DNA of 64,000 bases, taken from the NCBI GenBank assembly GCA_958296105.1, contig OY282441.1, positions 1,337,800-1,401,799 on the forward strand, in the 5' to 3' direction. The stretch is from an uncultured Dehalococcoidia bacterium. Its GTDB lineage: Bacteria > Chloroflexota > Dehalococcoidia > Lucifugimonadales > UBA1123. Made by a program: the position numbers and the translations under genes. Positions 24,667 to 33,669 of this stretch are shown here, piece by piece (positions within the stretch are counted from its first letter, which is position 1; each line of letters starts with the position of its first letter). A model generated the notes under the pieces. That model was not told where the DNA came from. It ran no database searches and was given only the letters and a program-made list of their open reading frames with translations.

Positions 24667-25780
24667 CCTCGAACGCTGTCTTCGCAAGACTCAGACGGCT
24701 GTTTACGGAACGCGCATCGGATGTCCCTGTAGTGACGGCGTCCAAGTAGTCTTCATCCGATACGAGGCGATTGTGAATATCGCGGATCGCGTCGGCTCTG
24801 GGCGTCACTCCCTCCTCAATCCGCTTCGCCAAGCCAACGGACATGGAATCGAATATTGCCGCGTTGACCACATGTCCTCTAGTGGTGACCCTCCGAAACG
24901 CTCTTGTGCCCATGGAGTCCGCAAACGCCGCGACTGTTCGTTCGAAGAGGTCAGTCGTGTGTCTCAGCCATGCGTCATCGGGGTTGCGATTGGCTTGGGT
25001 GAAGACGTTGAGAAATTCCTCCATCGGTCTAGAGTAATTGTCCCCAGCTAACAGCATCGCCATGAATCTCAGAATCATCTCGTGATCTTTGAGGCGGGGA
25101 CTCCGCTCTCCTACGATGCTGCGCCAGTGTGAATCGGCGTTCAGCTCTTCGATCTTGTCCATGAGCTTACCTTGATATACAGCGCGTCTGATCTCCTGTG
25201 GGTTGACCGCCCTGCCGCCGCTGTTGAGGCGCTTGAATATCTGATACATGCTCGTATCGTCGTTCGCGGGCGAGTCTTGGCGAACGACTGTCGCGTGGAT
25301 GAGTGAGTTGTCCAGGGCGCGTCTGGCCGAGTCTGCCAGATCGTCGTAATCCGTTCCCGCCAAGCGGGGCGTTACGCCAGTCAGCGCGAACTTGTTGCTG
25401 CCGCCTGGAAACTTCCCCTCGTAGAAGCCTCTGAGGGTGCGAAGACGCTGCTGGCCATCTACCACGTACAACTCTTGGGTCACAGGGTCTGTACCCACAA
25501 ATATCCCCGGAACAGGGAGTCCGAGAAGAAGCGACTCGATGAAGCTCGAAGCCATTCTGGGAGTCCATACGAACCCCCTCTGCCAAACCGGAATTGTTAT
25601 ATCGCCCTCTTGCAGGCGCCTAACAAGGCCTCTGACGTCGAAATCCACCCCATAACTCGTGATGCCGTATCGCGCATGGGGAACGCCCGACTCGTCTTCC
25701 TCAAGCTCGGTTTCGTCGTCGAAGATGAGGTCGTCTTCCGCATCATCGGGGCGATTGGGCAACTGAGATACGCTAACCAT
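24659..25780 (-). CDS. DUF262 domain protein (ParB/sulfiredoxin-like nuclease fold)
   Basis: The N-terminal 30 residues are very acidic. The DUF262 core begins with GDITIPVWQRGFVW (about 60-72), then the active-site motif VVDGQQRLRTL (Asp108 to Arg112) and IFKRLNSGG near 187. The family covers GmrS-type, SspE-type and other defence NTPase/nucleases. No C-terminal DUF1524 HNH domain is present, so at 373 aa the protein ends in a helical region instead. AGGGAGAG precedes ATG 25780. It is the first gene of an overlapping set with HEPN and the flavoprotein. Confidence 0.9.
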   Translation of the reverse strand: MVSVSQLPNRPDDAEDDLIFDDETELEEDESGVPHARYGITSYGVDFDVRGLVRRLQEGDITIPVWQRGFVWTPRMASSFIESLLLGLPVPGIFVGTDPVTQELYVVDGQQRLRTLRGFYEGKFPGGSNKFALTGVTPRLAGTDYDDLADSARRALDNSLIHATVVRQDSPANDDTSMYQIFKRLNSGGRAVNPQEIRRAVYQGKLMDKIEELNADSHWRSIVGERSPRLKDHEMILRFMAMLLAGDNYSRPMEEFLNVFTQANRNPDDAWLRHTTDLFERTVAAFADSMGTRAFRRVTTRGHVVNAAIFDSMSVGLAKRIEEGVTPRADAIRDIHNRLVSDEDYLDAVTTGTSDARSVNSRLSLAKTAFEDA

Positions 25781-25878
25781 TGTTTGCTCTCCCTAGGTCT
25801 CGTACAGGTCGATCTTACGCTGTGCGCAACGATAGGCGCAACTTCCCCAAACGCTAGGGTTGTTCGAACCGGACAGCC

Positions 25879-26835
25879 TTAATCCAGCAGCTGCCGCAGC
25901 CTCGGATCCAGGCGGTCTCTCAGCCAGTCGCCTGTGAAGTTGAGGGACATGACTACTAGGAAGATGGCTAGTCCCGGCAATACCGTAGGCCACCACGCGC
26001 TGGTTATGTAAGCCCTGCCCTCGGATACCATGCTGCCCCACGTGGGGGTCGGAGGCGGGACGCCCGCGCCGAGGAAGCTCAGGGCGGCTTCTGCCAAGAT
26101 CAGCGAGCCGACGCTCAAAGTCGCTATCACCACGGCGGTGTTTATCACGCCGGGCAGGATGTGGCGGGTGAGGATTCTGAACTGCGAGCAGCCAGCCACG
26201 CGCGCCAAGTCGACATATGGCTGGGTCTTCACCACCAGCGTTTGGCTGCGTATTACTCTGACGAACGGGTTCCACGCGAGCGCCACCATCAGGAACAGCA
26301 GCAGAGTCGTGCTTTGCCCGAACAGCAGCACGCACACGAGCGCCACCATCAGGAAGGGGAGCGCCTGCCATATATCGACCAGTCTAGTTATCACCTCGTC
26401 CACCCAGCCGCCGGAGTAGCCGCTTAGAATCCCCAGCGTGGTGCCGGTGATGAATCCGCTAACGATGGCTATTCCCGCCACCACCAGCGATATGCGCGCG
26501 CCGAACAGCATACGCGAGAACACGTCCCGCCCGGTGTGGTCGGTGCCTAGGAGATGCTCCGCCCTGACCTCTTCGTTGACCCTTAGGCTTTCGTGGATCA
26601 TCCCATCCGGCAGCCAAGGGGGAGGCTGATGGCGGCTGCGGAGTCCGCCGGAGTACGGGTCGTGCGTCGCCAGCACTGGCGCGAACACTCCGCAGAAGAT
26701 GAGCGTCGCCAGCACGACCATAGGAATGGCGGGCCAGCGCCGCGTGAAAAGCCACGCGCTTCTCAGCTGGCGGATTACGGGCGGGTACTCCCGAATCCCG
26801 AGCAGGTCGCGTTCTATTTCGGTCATCATCTGCAT
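25879..26835 (-). CDS. ABC transporter permease, DppC/OppC type
   Basis: This is an inner-membrane permease of the peptide/nickel importer family with an N-terminal helix (PMVVLATLIFCGVFAPVLA) and five further helices. HLLGTDHTGRDVFSRMLFGAR is the family entry motif. The EAA loop that touches the ATPase is DLARVAGCSQFRILTRHILPGV. It ends with the usual GDWLRDRLDPRLRQ. Nine bases separate it from the DppB-type gene upstream. No ATPase gene is found in this cluster. Confidence 0.95.
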   Translation of the reverse strand: MQMMTEIERDLLGIREYPPVIRQLRSAWLFTRRWPAIPMVVLATLIFCGVFAPVLATHDPYSGGLRSRHQPPPWLPDGMIHESLRVNEEVRAEHLLGTDHTGRDVFSRMLFGARISLVVAGIAIVSGFITGTTLGILSGYSGGWVDEVITRLVDIWQALPFLMVALVCVLLFGQSTTLLLFLMVALAWNPFVRVIRSQTLVVKTQPYVDLARVAGCSQFRILTRHILPGVINTAVVIATLSVGSLILAEAALSFLGAGVPPPTPTWGSMVSEGRAYITSAWWPTVLPGLAIFLVVMSLNFTGDWLRDRLDPRLRQLLD

Positions 26836-26844
26836 GGCTGCAAC

Positions 26845-27804
26845 CTATTCGTAGCGGATTCGCGGGTCTATGAGAGCGTAGAGTATATCCGCGAGGAAGG
26901 CGAAGGTGACGTAGATTCCGATGAAGCAGAACACCGTTCCCGCGAGCAGAGGCCAGTCGTTGTCGTACACTGCCTGGTTCAGCGCCACGGTTCCGATTCC
27001 CGGAAGTGAGAACACTATCTCCACGACCAGCGCGCCGTTGAGGTAGTCTGCCAGCAGAACGAAGGCGGAGGTGAGCGGCGGTATGACGGCGTTGCGAAGA
27101 GCGTGCTTCAATATGATAGTCAGCGGCGCGACTCCCTTGGCGCGCGCCAGCTTGATGTATTCGGAGTCCAGTATTTCGAGCATCGCCGAGCGCGTCAGGC
27201 GCATTATCCCCGCCGAGGCGGGCCAGCCAAGCACTATGCACGGCAGGACGTAGTATTTGACGTTTCCCCACGCCAGCGGGAAGCCGTCGTAGTTTCCGAT
27301 GGTTCCCGTAGGCATCCATCCGAGAATCACGCCGAATATGAGTATCGCCATGACCGCAGACCAGAACTGCGGTATAGCCTGTCCGAACAGGGCGAACACG
27401 CGCCCGACGTAGTCCCATAGAGTGGCGCGCCTGACCGCCGCCAGTATCCCCATGGATACGCCTACGATCACCGCGAACATCCACGCTCCGGCTGCCAGCT
27501 TCAGAGTGGTGCCGATGTGGATGCGGATTATCTCGCTGACCGGCCTCAGCGTGCCGAGCGACTGCCCCATGTCGAACCGAGCCAGATCCCACACCCAGAG
27601 CGCGTACTGTTCCGGCAGAGACCTGTCCAAGCCGAGCTCCGCGCGCATCATGGCGATGAACTCTTCGGTGACTTCCACTTGGGCGTCGCCCAAATACAAG
27701 TCTATGGGGTCTGGGCCGAGCCGCGTCAGAATGAATATGACGGCTGTCGCCCCGATGATGGAGATAAATATAGAGAGTAATCTTCTGGCTAGGAAACGCG
27801 CCAT
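26845..27804 (-). CDS. ABC transporter permease, DppB/OppB type
   Basis: This membrane protein of 319 aa has six helices. Its N-terminus FLARRLLSIFISIIGATAV and the segment ARFDMGQSLGTLRPVSEII are classical for DppB. The EAA loop is KLARAKGVAPLTIILKHALRN. The FSLPGIGTVALNQAVYDNDWP region is also conserved. It forms the channel dimer with the DppC-type gene downstream. Two strong hairpins stand between it and the binding-protein gene. Confidence 0.95.
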   Translation of the reverse strand: MARFLARRLLSIFISIIGATAVIFILTRLGPDPIDLYLGDAQVEVTEEFIAMMRAELGLDRSLPEQYALWVWDLARFDMGQSLGTLRPVSEIIRIHIGTTLKLAAGAWMFAVIVGVSMGILAAVRRATLWDYVGRVFALFGQAIPQFWSAVMAILIFGVILGWMPTGTIGNYDGFPLAWGNVKYYVLPCIVLGWPASAGIMRLTRSAMLEILDSEYIKLARAKGVAPLTIILKHALRNAVIPPLTSAFVLLADYLNGALVVEIVFSLPGIGTVALNQAVYDNDWPLLAGTVFCFIGIYVTFAFLADILYALIDPRIRYE

Positions 27805-27864
27805 GCGGGGCTACTTGCTCACACTTGCAGGGTCATAACTGTCATCGACCGTTTCTATGATTTC

Positions 27865-27901
27865 GGGACGGCGGGAGGAGTGTGTCGCATCCCGCCGTCC
27901 C
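27865..27901 (-). terminator. Hairpin 2 after the binding-protein gene
   Basis: GGGACGGCGGG and CCCGCCGTCCC form an 11-bp perfect stem with a 15-base loop. It lies between the binding-protein stop and the permease start. It probably protects or ends most binding-protein transcripts, so that permeases are made in smaller amounts. Confidence 0.75.
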
Positions 27902-27917
27902 CGATTATCCGATGTAT

Positions 27918-27943
27918 GGGGAGCGGTTCGAAGTCCGCTCCCC
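27918..27943 (-). terminator. Hairpin 1 after the binding-protein gene
   Basis: GGGGAGCGG and CCGCTCCCC form a 9-bp perfect stem with an 8-base loop, 30 bases past the binding-protein stop and next to the second hairpin. Confidence 0.75.
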
Positions 27944-27973
27944 GTGTTCGTTGGCAGGGCGTTGGCAGGGTCG

Positions 27974-30073
27974 CTACTTGGCCGGCACTATGTGCTGCGG
28001 CCTGCCCCAGAAGCCGGCGGCGGTGGAACGCGAGTTCCAAGATTCCACCGTGTCGGGGTTGGCGGCAACTCCGCGCGGCGGCTGAACCATACCGCTGTAG
28101 AGCTGCCAGTAGTAGTAGTAATCGACCATGTCGAGGTGTAGGTCTTCGCGCTTGGCTTTGTCCCTCTCGCCATTGATGTTGATGTACATGTAGTCGAGGA
28201 ACTTGCTCTCGAAGGCGCAGCCCCACGCCGGGCGGCTGAAGGTGCTGTCAGATGGCGGGGGAGGCCAGTCGAACGGGTAGTTCGCCGTCTCCACGCTGCA
28301 GTTCTTGACCACCGGGAACGCCTGCGTGCGGTCTCTCATGCGAGGAACCACGACTCCGCCGTACTCTTCGGTCAGCAGCGTCACGCGGACGCCAACCGAT
28401 TCCCAGTCCGCCGCCACCGCGTCAGCCTGCTCTAGGCAGACGTCGCCGGTCTCGCAGCGGTACTTGTTCAGGCTTATCTCGAAGCGCACGCCATCCGCCC
28501 CCCTGGGATATCCGGCGAGGTCGAGCAGGCGCTCGGCTTCGGCCTTGTCCGTGGGGATCGTCCACGGCCATTCGTAGTTAGGCTCGGCGGCGTTGTCGTA
28601 CTCGCCATACTCTATCCAGCTGGTGCCGGGGCCGAGTATGTCGCTGTCGCCGTACTTCTCGTGCGCGGACTTGATCATGGCTGCGGTGACCGTGCGGTCA
28701 GGGCGCCAGCCGGGGAACTTCGGACCCATCAGCTCGAGGTAGATGGGCGTGCCGAGTCCTGCCTGTAGAAAGTCCACGATCGCTTGGCGGTCGATGGCGT
28801 GGGACAGCGCCCAGCGAACCAAGCGCGCCTGCTCCATGTCGCTCATGCCGGGCGGGTTGTCGGTGTCTTCGTACTGGCACTTATCGCCCCAAGGGCAGCC
28901 GATCCACGGGTAATCCACCGAATAGACGGATGGATGCGTGCTGTTGGGCAGGTCTTCCCAAGGCGCGACGGTCGTCTCGCCCTCGGACAGGGGCATCTCG
29001 GTCTTGGCGTTGAAGTCTGTCCACAGGTTGCCGGGCCAGATGGCGCTCAGCGTCATCGTGTCCTTGTCGGACATGGTGGTGACGAACTTCAGCCCGGCGG
29101 CTTCCAGCTCGGTCAGGCGCGCGAAGTCGATGGCGCTGATGTCAACCTCGCCGGTCTCCATCATAGCCATGCGGCTGGTGATCTCAGGAACCTGCACGAC
29201 GACGAACTTGCCGATGTGCGGAGGCTCTATCCAGTGGTCGGGGACGGCGTGGACTTCGCCTCGGTTGTTCGGGTCCCAGTCGCCCATGGTGAACGGACCC
29301 GAGCCTACGGGGACGAGCCTGATGGCTTCGGCGCCGACGGCGTCGAAGGCGGTCTTGCTGTCCAGCCTTACTGTGGTGTCGTTGATGTCGAACTCGCTGA
29401 TGGGTATGCCCCAGAAGATGTCTGTCACCAGCGGCGCCTTGACGGTGTAGTCGTCAACGGCTGTGGCTTCGCCGAACGTGCCGCCGAGCTGCGCGCCGAT
29501 GGCCGCGCCCAGGCTGGGGTTGACCACCGCGTTCTGGCGGTTCATGTTCCAAGCCACGTCGTGGGCGTTGATGAAGCCGAAGTCCTGGCCTGCGAACACC
29601 TCCGGTGTGTTGACCTTCAGGTCGTCGCGAATGACCAGCGTCAGCTCGTCGCCGGCGTCGTTGATCTGCCACGACTTGGCGGCGAAGGGCGAGAGCGGGT
29701 CTTCGCCGTCATGCACCAGAAGCTGGTCGAAGAATCCCATCTGGATCTCTCCGGGGCTTCCGCCGTAGGTCTGCACCTGGAAGTCTCCGAACTGCTCGGA
29801 CACTTCGGGAATGGCCATCGTGATGGTGATGTCGCTCACCGTCATCGAAGGCGCGGGCGCGGGCGCGATCGTGGGCTGAGCCACAGGCGCGGCGGGCGCG
29901 GCAGTGGGCGCGGGCGCCATAGGCGCGGCAGTGGCCGCCGGAGCCGCGGGCGCAGCCGGCGCGGCGGTGGGAGCGGGCGCGGGATCCTCCGTGCTGCTGC
30001 AAGCTATGGCGACCAGCGCGACCAGCAGGGTCAGCGCTGCCGCCAACATGCCTATCTTGTTCTTAGAGCTCAT
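27974..30073 (-). CDS. ABC transporter substrate-binding lipoprotein, family 5 (peptide/nickel type)
   Basis: This extracytoplasmic binding protein delivers a peptide-like solute to the permeases downstream. The signal peptide ends in a lipobox (LVAIAC-S), giving a lipid-anchored Cys at about residue 25. An Ala/Pro linker of about 50 residues follows. The SBP_bac_5 core then carries family segments such as SFAAKSWQINDAGDELTLVI-like text near the start and VRWALSHAIDRQAIVDFL further on. GGAGAG precedes ATG 30073. Length is 699 aa, long for the family because of the linker and inserts. Promoter elements are listed at 30127. Confidence 0.93.
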   Translation of the reverse strand: MSSKNKIGMLAAALTLLVALVAIACSSTEDPAPAPTAAPAAPAAPAATAAPMAPAPTAAPAAPVAQPTIAPAPAPSMTVSDITITMAIPEVSEQFGDFQVQTYGGSPGEIQMGFFDQLLVHDGEDPLSPFAAKSWQINDAGDELTLVIRDDLKVNTPEVFAGQDFGFINAHDVAWNMNRQNAVVNPSLGAAIGAQLGGTFGEATAVDDYTVKAPLVTDIFWGIPISEFDINDTTVRLDSKTAFDAVGAEAIRLVPVGSGPFTMGDWDPNNRGEVHAVPDHWIEPPHIGKFVVVQVPEITSRMAMMETGEVDISAIDFARLTELEAAGLKFVTTMSDKDTMTLSAIWPGNLWTDFNAKTEMPLSEGETTVAPWEDLPNSTHPSVYSVDYPWIGCPWGDKCQYEDTDNPPGMSDMEQARLVRWALSHAIDRQAIVDFLQAGLGTPIYLELMGPKFPGWRPDRTVTAAMIKSAHEKYGDSDILGPGTSWIEYGEYDNAAEPNYEWPWTIPTDKAEAERLLDLAGYPRGADGVRFEISLNKYRCETGDVCLEQADAVAADWESVGVRVTLLTEEYGGVVVPRMRDRTQAFPVVKNCSVETANYPFDWPPPPSDSTFSRPAWGCAFESKFLDYMYININGERDKAKREDLHLDMVDYYYYWQLYSGMVQPPRGVAANPDTVESWNSRSTAAGFWGRPQHIVPAK

Positions 30074-30126
30074 AAACTCTCTCCTTATTAGTCGATTTAC
30101 ACGCAATGCCGCCAACTTAGCAACAC

Positions 30127-30154
30127 ATCTTAAGGATTGCGCCAGAATTGTCAA
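30127..30154 (-). promoter_or_regulatory. Sigma70-type promoter of the binding-protein gene
   Basis: On the minus strand TTGACA (30154-30149) and TAAGAT (30132-30127) are separated by 16 bases. The start would fall near 30120, giving a leader of about 46 bases that includes GGAGAG. Confidence 0.6.
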
Positions 30155-30231
30155 GGTCTTGCCGCATGTCTTGGAGAATTCACGGCATTTTCGGCGTTGG
30201 GGCGCGCTTGCGAAACGGCGAGCGCCAGAAA

Positions 30232-30261
30232 TTGACACTCGACCGCGCCGAATCCTACAAT
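30232..30261 (+). promoter_or_regulatory. Sigma70-type promoter of the nitronate-monooxygenase-like gene
   Basis: TTGACA (30232-30237) and TACAAT (30256-30261) are separated by 18 bases. The predicted start near 30268 leaves a leader of about 38 bases ending in GGGGAGGTG. A second TTGACA at 30272 has no matching -10 box. Confidence 0.65.
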
Positions 30262-30305
30262 TCAGCTGCTGTTGACACACTGCTTGCGAATGGGGAGGTG
30301 AACGC

Positions 30306-31437
30306 ATGGCTCGCCCGATTCTGAAGACATCGCTTTGCGACTTCTTGGAAGTCGAGTATCCGATCTGCCTTGCGGGGATGGGCGGGCGCTGGACTCCGCC
30401 CGAGCTCGTAGCCGCCGTCTCGAACGCGGGCGGGCTTGGCGTCATGGGCGGATCGGGGATTCAGGTGGATGAGCTTCGAGAGCGCATACGCAAGGTGCGC
30501 TCGCTCACGGACAAGCCGTTCGGGGTCGATCTGCTGCTGCCTGTCGTCACCGGCAGCGTGGAGCGTGATTCGCGGCAGGGTCAGCAGGAGTCGGAGCTGG
30601 ACGCCGTGCGAAGGCAGTATCCGCGCCACGCCGCCTTCGTGGACACGCTGATGGCGGAGTTCGGCATCGAAGAGGTCGAGCCGCCCGCGCCGCCCGCGCT
30701 CACGGGCATGGCGCTCGCGCGCGAGCAGGTGGACATGATCCTCGAAGAGGACGTGGACGTATTCGCCGCCGCGCTCGGCGATCCGGGCTGGATGGCGGCG
30801 AGGGCGCGCGAAAAGGGCGTGAAGCTGATGGGCCTGGCCGGAAGCGTTCGGAACGCGCAAAGGCAGGCGGCGGCTGGCGTGGACATCGTGGTGGCGCAGG
30901 GAACCGAGGCGGGCGGCCACACTGGACGAATCGCCACCATGCCGCTGGTTCCGCAGATAGTGGACGCGGTCGCGCCGCGTCCGGTCCGTTGCCGCAGGCG
31001 GGATCGCCAACGGGCGCGGGATCGCCGCCGCGCTCGCGCTCGGGGCCGAAGGCGTGTGGCTGGGAACGGCGTTCCTCGCCGCCAAGGAGTGCGGAATCTA
31101 CGAACCTCAGCAGCAGTCCATCATCAGAGGTCGTTCGGAGGACTTCATCATATCGCGGTCGTACACGGGCAAGACCGCGCGCCAGTACCAGGGGCCTGTA
31201 GTGCAGGCGTGGGAGTCTGCCGGACTCGACCCGCTGCCCATGCCGCTTCAGGGTGTGCTGATGTCGGCATTCAACCAGTCCGCCGAGAAAGCCGAGCGCT
31301 ACGATCTGGTGTTCAACCCCGCCGGACAGGGGGCGGGCATGGTGAGCGAGGCGCGCCCGGCGGCCGAGATCATGGAGGGGCTGATAGGCGAGACGCTCGC
31401 GGTTCTCGAAGGGATGAGGGAACGGGTGACGGTGTAA
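30306..31437 (+). pseudogene. Nitronate monooxygenase-like FMN enzyme, frame broken by one base
   Basis: This FMN-dependent TIM-barrel oxidase/enoyl-reductase-like protein is split over two frames. Frame one runs from ATG 30306 to VDAVAPRPV at 30986 and includes PICLAGMGGRWTPPELV, AAVSNAGGLGVMGG and the family signature AQGTEAGGHTG. After one extra C near 30987 the other frame continues with VAAGGIANGRGIAAALALGA and GVWLGTAFLA to the stop at 31437. Joined, the product is about 376 aa, a normal length. Promoter and ribosome binding site are intact, so either a recent mutation or a sequence error is likely. Confidence 0.88.
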
Positions 31438-31445
31438 GGGCAAGC

Positions 31446-32642
31446 CTACACGATCACCCCCCGCTGGCGCAGGGACGGCAGCTCGTCTGCGGACACGCCG
31501 AACATCGAGGTCAGTATCTCGTCCGTATGCTCGGAGTACAGCGGGGCTGCCTCGACGGTGACGGGCGACTTCTCCAGCTTCACGGGGCAGCCGATCATTC
31601 GGTAGTCGCCCCTGGATTCGTCTCGCACCGTCACCAGCATGTCGCGCGCTTCGAGATGTTCGTTCTCCAGAACTTCCAAGGGCGTGAACACCGGCCCGCA
31701 CCACACGCCGGCGCGGGCGAGCGTCTCGAACACCTCGACCTTATCGCGCTGGGTGGTCCACTCTTCTATCACGGTCTGAAGATCATCGGCGTGCGCGCCC
31801 TGCATGTCCGCAGTGGTGAAGCGCTCGTCGCCGATCAGGTCTTCCCTTCCGATGAGGACTAGCACGTTTTCGAGCATCTCGCCGCGAAGGTGGATCATCA
31901 CGTAGTCGTCTGGGCCTCCGGGAGCGCACCTGAACACCTGCGGAACGCCGCTCCACCCGCGCGCGCCCGGCCGCCCCTCCCACTCGCCCCTTGCCAGCGG
32001 ATGAATCATGCTGATTCGCATGAGATTCAGTACGCCGTCCTGCATGGAGACCTCGACCTTCTGACCCTCTCCCACGCTGTCGCGCTGGCGAAGGGCGGCT
32101 AGGATGCCGATTGCCATGTGCAGCCCGGTTCCCGAGTCGCCGGCGCCAACTCCCACGGACATGGGCGGGCCGTCCGGATACCCTGTGACGGACATCAGCC
32201 CCGCCGTGGCCTGCGCGGCTATCTCGTATGACTTGTAGTCGGAGTACGGTCCCCACGTGCCGAACCCCTTTATCGTGGCGTATATCACTCTGGGGTTGAT
32301 CTCCCTCAGCCGCTCGTAGCCGAATCCGAGCCGCTCCATGACGCCTTTGGAGAAGTTTTCGAGGACTACGTCCGCCCACGCGACCGCTTCCGCGAATATC
32401 TCGCGTCCTCTCTCGGTCTTGAGGTTCAGTGTGATGGCGCGCTTGCTGCTGTTGAATATGGTGAAGTAGACGCTGTCCTGATCGGGTCTGTGGCCGAGGT
32501 CCCACCGCGTGCTGTCTCCGCCGCTGGCGTCTTCCACCTTGATGACGTCCGCGCCGAGAAAGGCGAGCAGCTGGGCGCACGACGGCCCCGCCTGCACCCT
32601 GCTCATGTCCACTATCTTGATTCCGGCGAGCGCTTTATCCAT
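31446..32642 (-). CDS. Formyl-CoA transferase (Frc)-like class III CoA-transferase
   Basis: Among the three CoA-transferases this is the closest to formyl-CoA:oxalate CoA-transferase. GIKIVDMSRVQAGPSCAQLL, YFTIFNSSKRAITLNLKT and IYATIKGFGTWGPY follow Frc closely. The catalytic Asp lies in GVGAGDSGTGLHMAIG, and VEVSMQDGVLNL follows. Length (398 aa) is about 30 residues shorter than Frc. No oxc gene is adjacent, although a ThDP enzyme of the same superfamily is at 10.2-11.8 kb. Another dicarboxylate as acceptor is possible. It converges with the broken monooxygenase gene. Confidence 0.88.
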   Translation of the reverse strand: MDKALAGIKIVDMSRVQAGPSCAQLLAFLGADVIKVEDASGGDSTRWDLGHRPDQDSVYFTIFNSSKRAITLNLKTERGREIFAEAVAWADVVLENFSKGVMERLGFGYERLREINPRVIYATIKGFGTWGPYSDYKSYEIAAQATAGLMSVTGYPDGPPMSVGVGAGDSGTGLHMAIGILAALRQRDSVGEGQKVEVSMQDGVLNLMRISMIHPLARGEWEGRPGARGWSGVPQVFRCAPGGPDDYVMIHLRGEMLENVLVLIGREDLIGDERFTTADMQGAHADDLQTVIEEWTTQRDKVEVFETLARAGVWCGPVFTPLEVLENEHLEARDMLVTVRDESRGDYRMIGCPVKLEKSPVTVEAAPLYSEHTDEILTSMFGVSADELPSLRQRGVIV

Positions 32643-32685
32643 GATCGACTCTCCTGCGGTGGGTTCGGCCCGGGCGGTTATCCTG

Positions 32686-32973
32686 TCATGCCCCGTCGAC
32701 CACGATCAGGCTGGTGTTGGCGGACCTGAATCGCATCTCTTTGGCTGGGGCGTACTCAGGGGAGTGGTACCACTGCTTGGCTCTGGCGAGGCTGTCGAAC
32801 TCTATCACCACCGTTCGATGTGGAGTCCCATCGCCCTCTATGACCTCCGATTCGCCGCCGCGAACGATGTATCTGCCTCCGTACATCTCGACTATTGGCG
32901 ATACGAGCTTGCGGTATTCGGCGAACAGCTCGGGGTCCGTCACATCCACGTCTGCGATAACGTAAGCTGCCAT
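32686..32973 (-). CDS. DUF1330 domain protein
   Basis: This 95-aa protein has a dimeric alpha/beta-barrel (ferredoxin-like) fold. AYVIADVDVTDPELFAEYRK starts the domain, then the GGRYIVRGG strand and VVIEFDSLARAKQWYHSPEY, all typical of DUF1330. Family members are often near degradation genes, but no reaction is established. GGAGGAG ends 3 bases before ATG. It is transcribed ahead of the Frc-like gene with 43 bp between them, so they may share a message. Confidence 0.92.
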   Translation of the reverse strand: MAAYVIADVDVTDPELFAEYRKLVSPIVEMYGGRYIVRGGESEVIEGDGTPHRTVVIEFDSLARAKQWYHSPEYAPAKEMRFRSANTSLIVVDGA

Positions 32974-33152
32974 GTTCTCCTCCCGCGCCTGATTGGGCTG
33001 CGCCGTGTACAGTATAGACGCTTCTCAGCCCGATGCGCACGCCCATGACGCGCCGCAGGAGCCGGGGCTGGGCGTGGAGTCGGCATCCGACGATACAGGG
33101 TGATCGAGCAGCGGGGCTAGACGGAGGGCGGACGCGGCCGAGCGCGTTCGGC

Positions 33153-33512
33153 TCAGTCGAACAGAACCAGCGCCCACACGATCGGCACGGCTACGAGGGA
33201 TACGAATACGGCGGCGGCGGCGAGATCCTTCGCGCGCGCCGATAGGTCGTGGAACTCGGTTCCAACGCGGTCGACCACGGCTTCGATTGCGGAGTTGAGC
33301 AGCTCGACCACGAATACGTTGAGCAGCGCGCCGATCATCAGCGCCCGCTCCACGCCGCTGTCGCCTAGCCAGACGGCGAGCGGAACGAGCGGCAGCGCCA
33401 GAACGAGCTCGAATCTGAACGAGGGTTCGCCAAGGACGGCGGCGCGCAGTCCCTCATACGAATATTTGGCGGCCCGAAAGATTCGGACGATGTCAAACGC
33501 GCTGCCAGCCAT
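33153..33512 (-). CDS. dgkA: Diacylglycerol kinase, prokaryotic DgkA type
   Basis: This small integral membrane enzyme phosphorylates diacylglycerol or undecaprenol in the lipid cycle. Its 119 aa hold an amphipathic N-terminus, then three hydrophobic helices. VELLNSAIEAVVDRV carries the conserved catalytic Glu and Asp residues, and SARAKDLAAAAVFVSL is the equivalent of the AKD-GSAAV signature. Gram-positive type members phosphorylate undecaprenol; the choice here is open. It is flanked by short non-coding gaps. Confidence 0.92.
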   Translation of the reverse strand: MAGSAFDIVRIFRAAKYSYEGLRAAVLGEPSFRFELVLALPLVPLAVWLGDSGVERALMIGALLNVFVVELLNSAIEAVVDRVGTEFHDLSARAKDLAAAAVFVSLVAVPIVWALVLFD

Positions 33513-33654
33513 TCAGTCCCTCCGGCTTCCTAACGGGTTCGTCACTCTGATATCGTCTATCGTCACACCCTCCGCTGGCTCATGTCTCGCCGACAGCATA
33601 ACGGACTGACGAGATGGCTCGAAACGTCTCGGACGACTTTCGGAGTACCCCTGT

Positions 33655-33660
33655 TACAAT
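33655..33660 (+). promoter_or_regulatory. -10 box just ahead of the KDG kinase start
   Basis: TACAAT ends 9 bases before ATG 33670, so the transcript would begin about 2-3 bases before the start codon. No Shine-Dalgarno sequence is present between them. Confidence 0.5.
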
Positions 33661-33669
33661 GGCCTGTGT

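Noticed and set aside
28784-30091. 435-codon plus-strand frame opposite the first binding protein
   Set aside because: It is the antisense shadow of a well-supported lipoprotein gene and has a Gly/Arg/His repeat produced by the Ala/Pro linker on the other strand.
33003-33150. Possible small gene between DUF1330 and dgkA
   Set aside because: The open frames are short, Arg-rich and without start signals.
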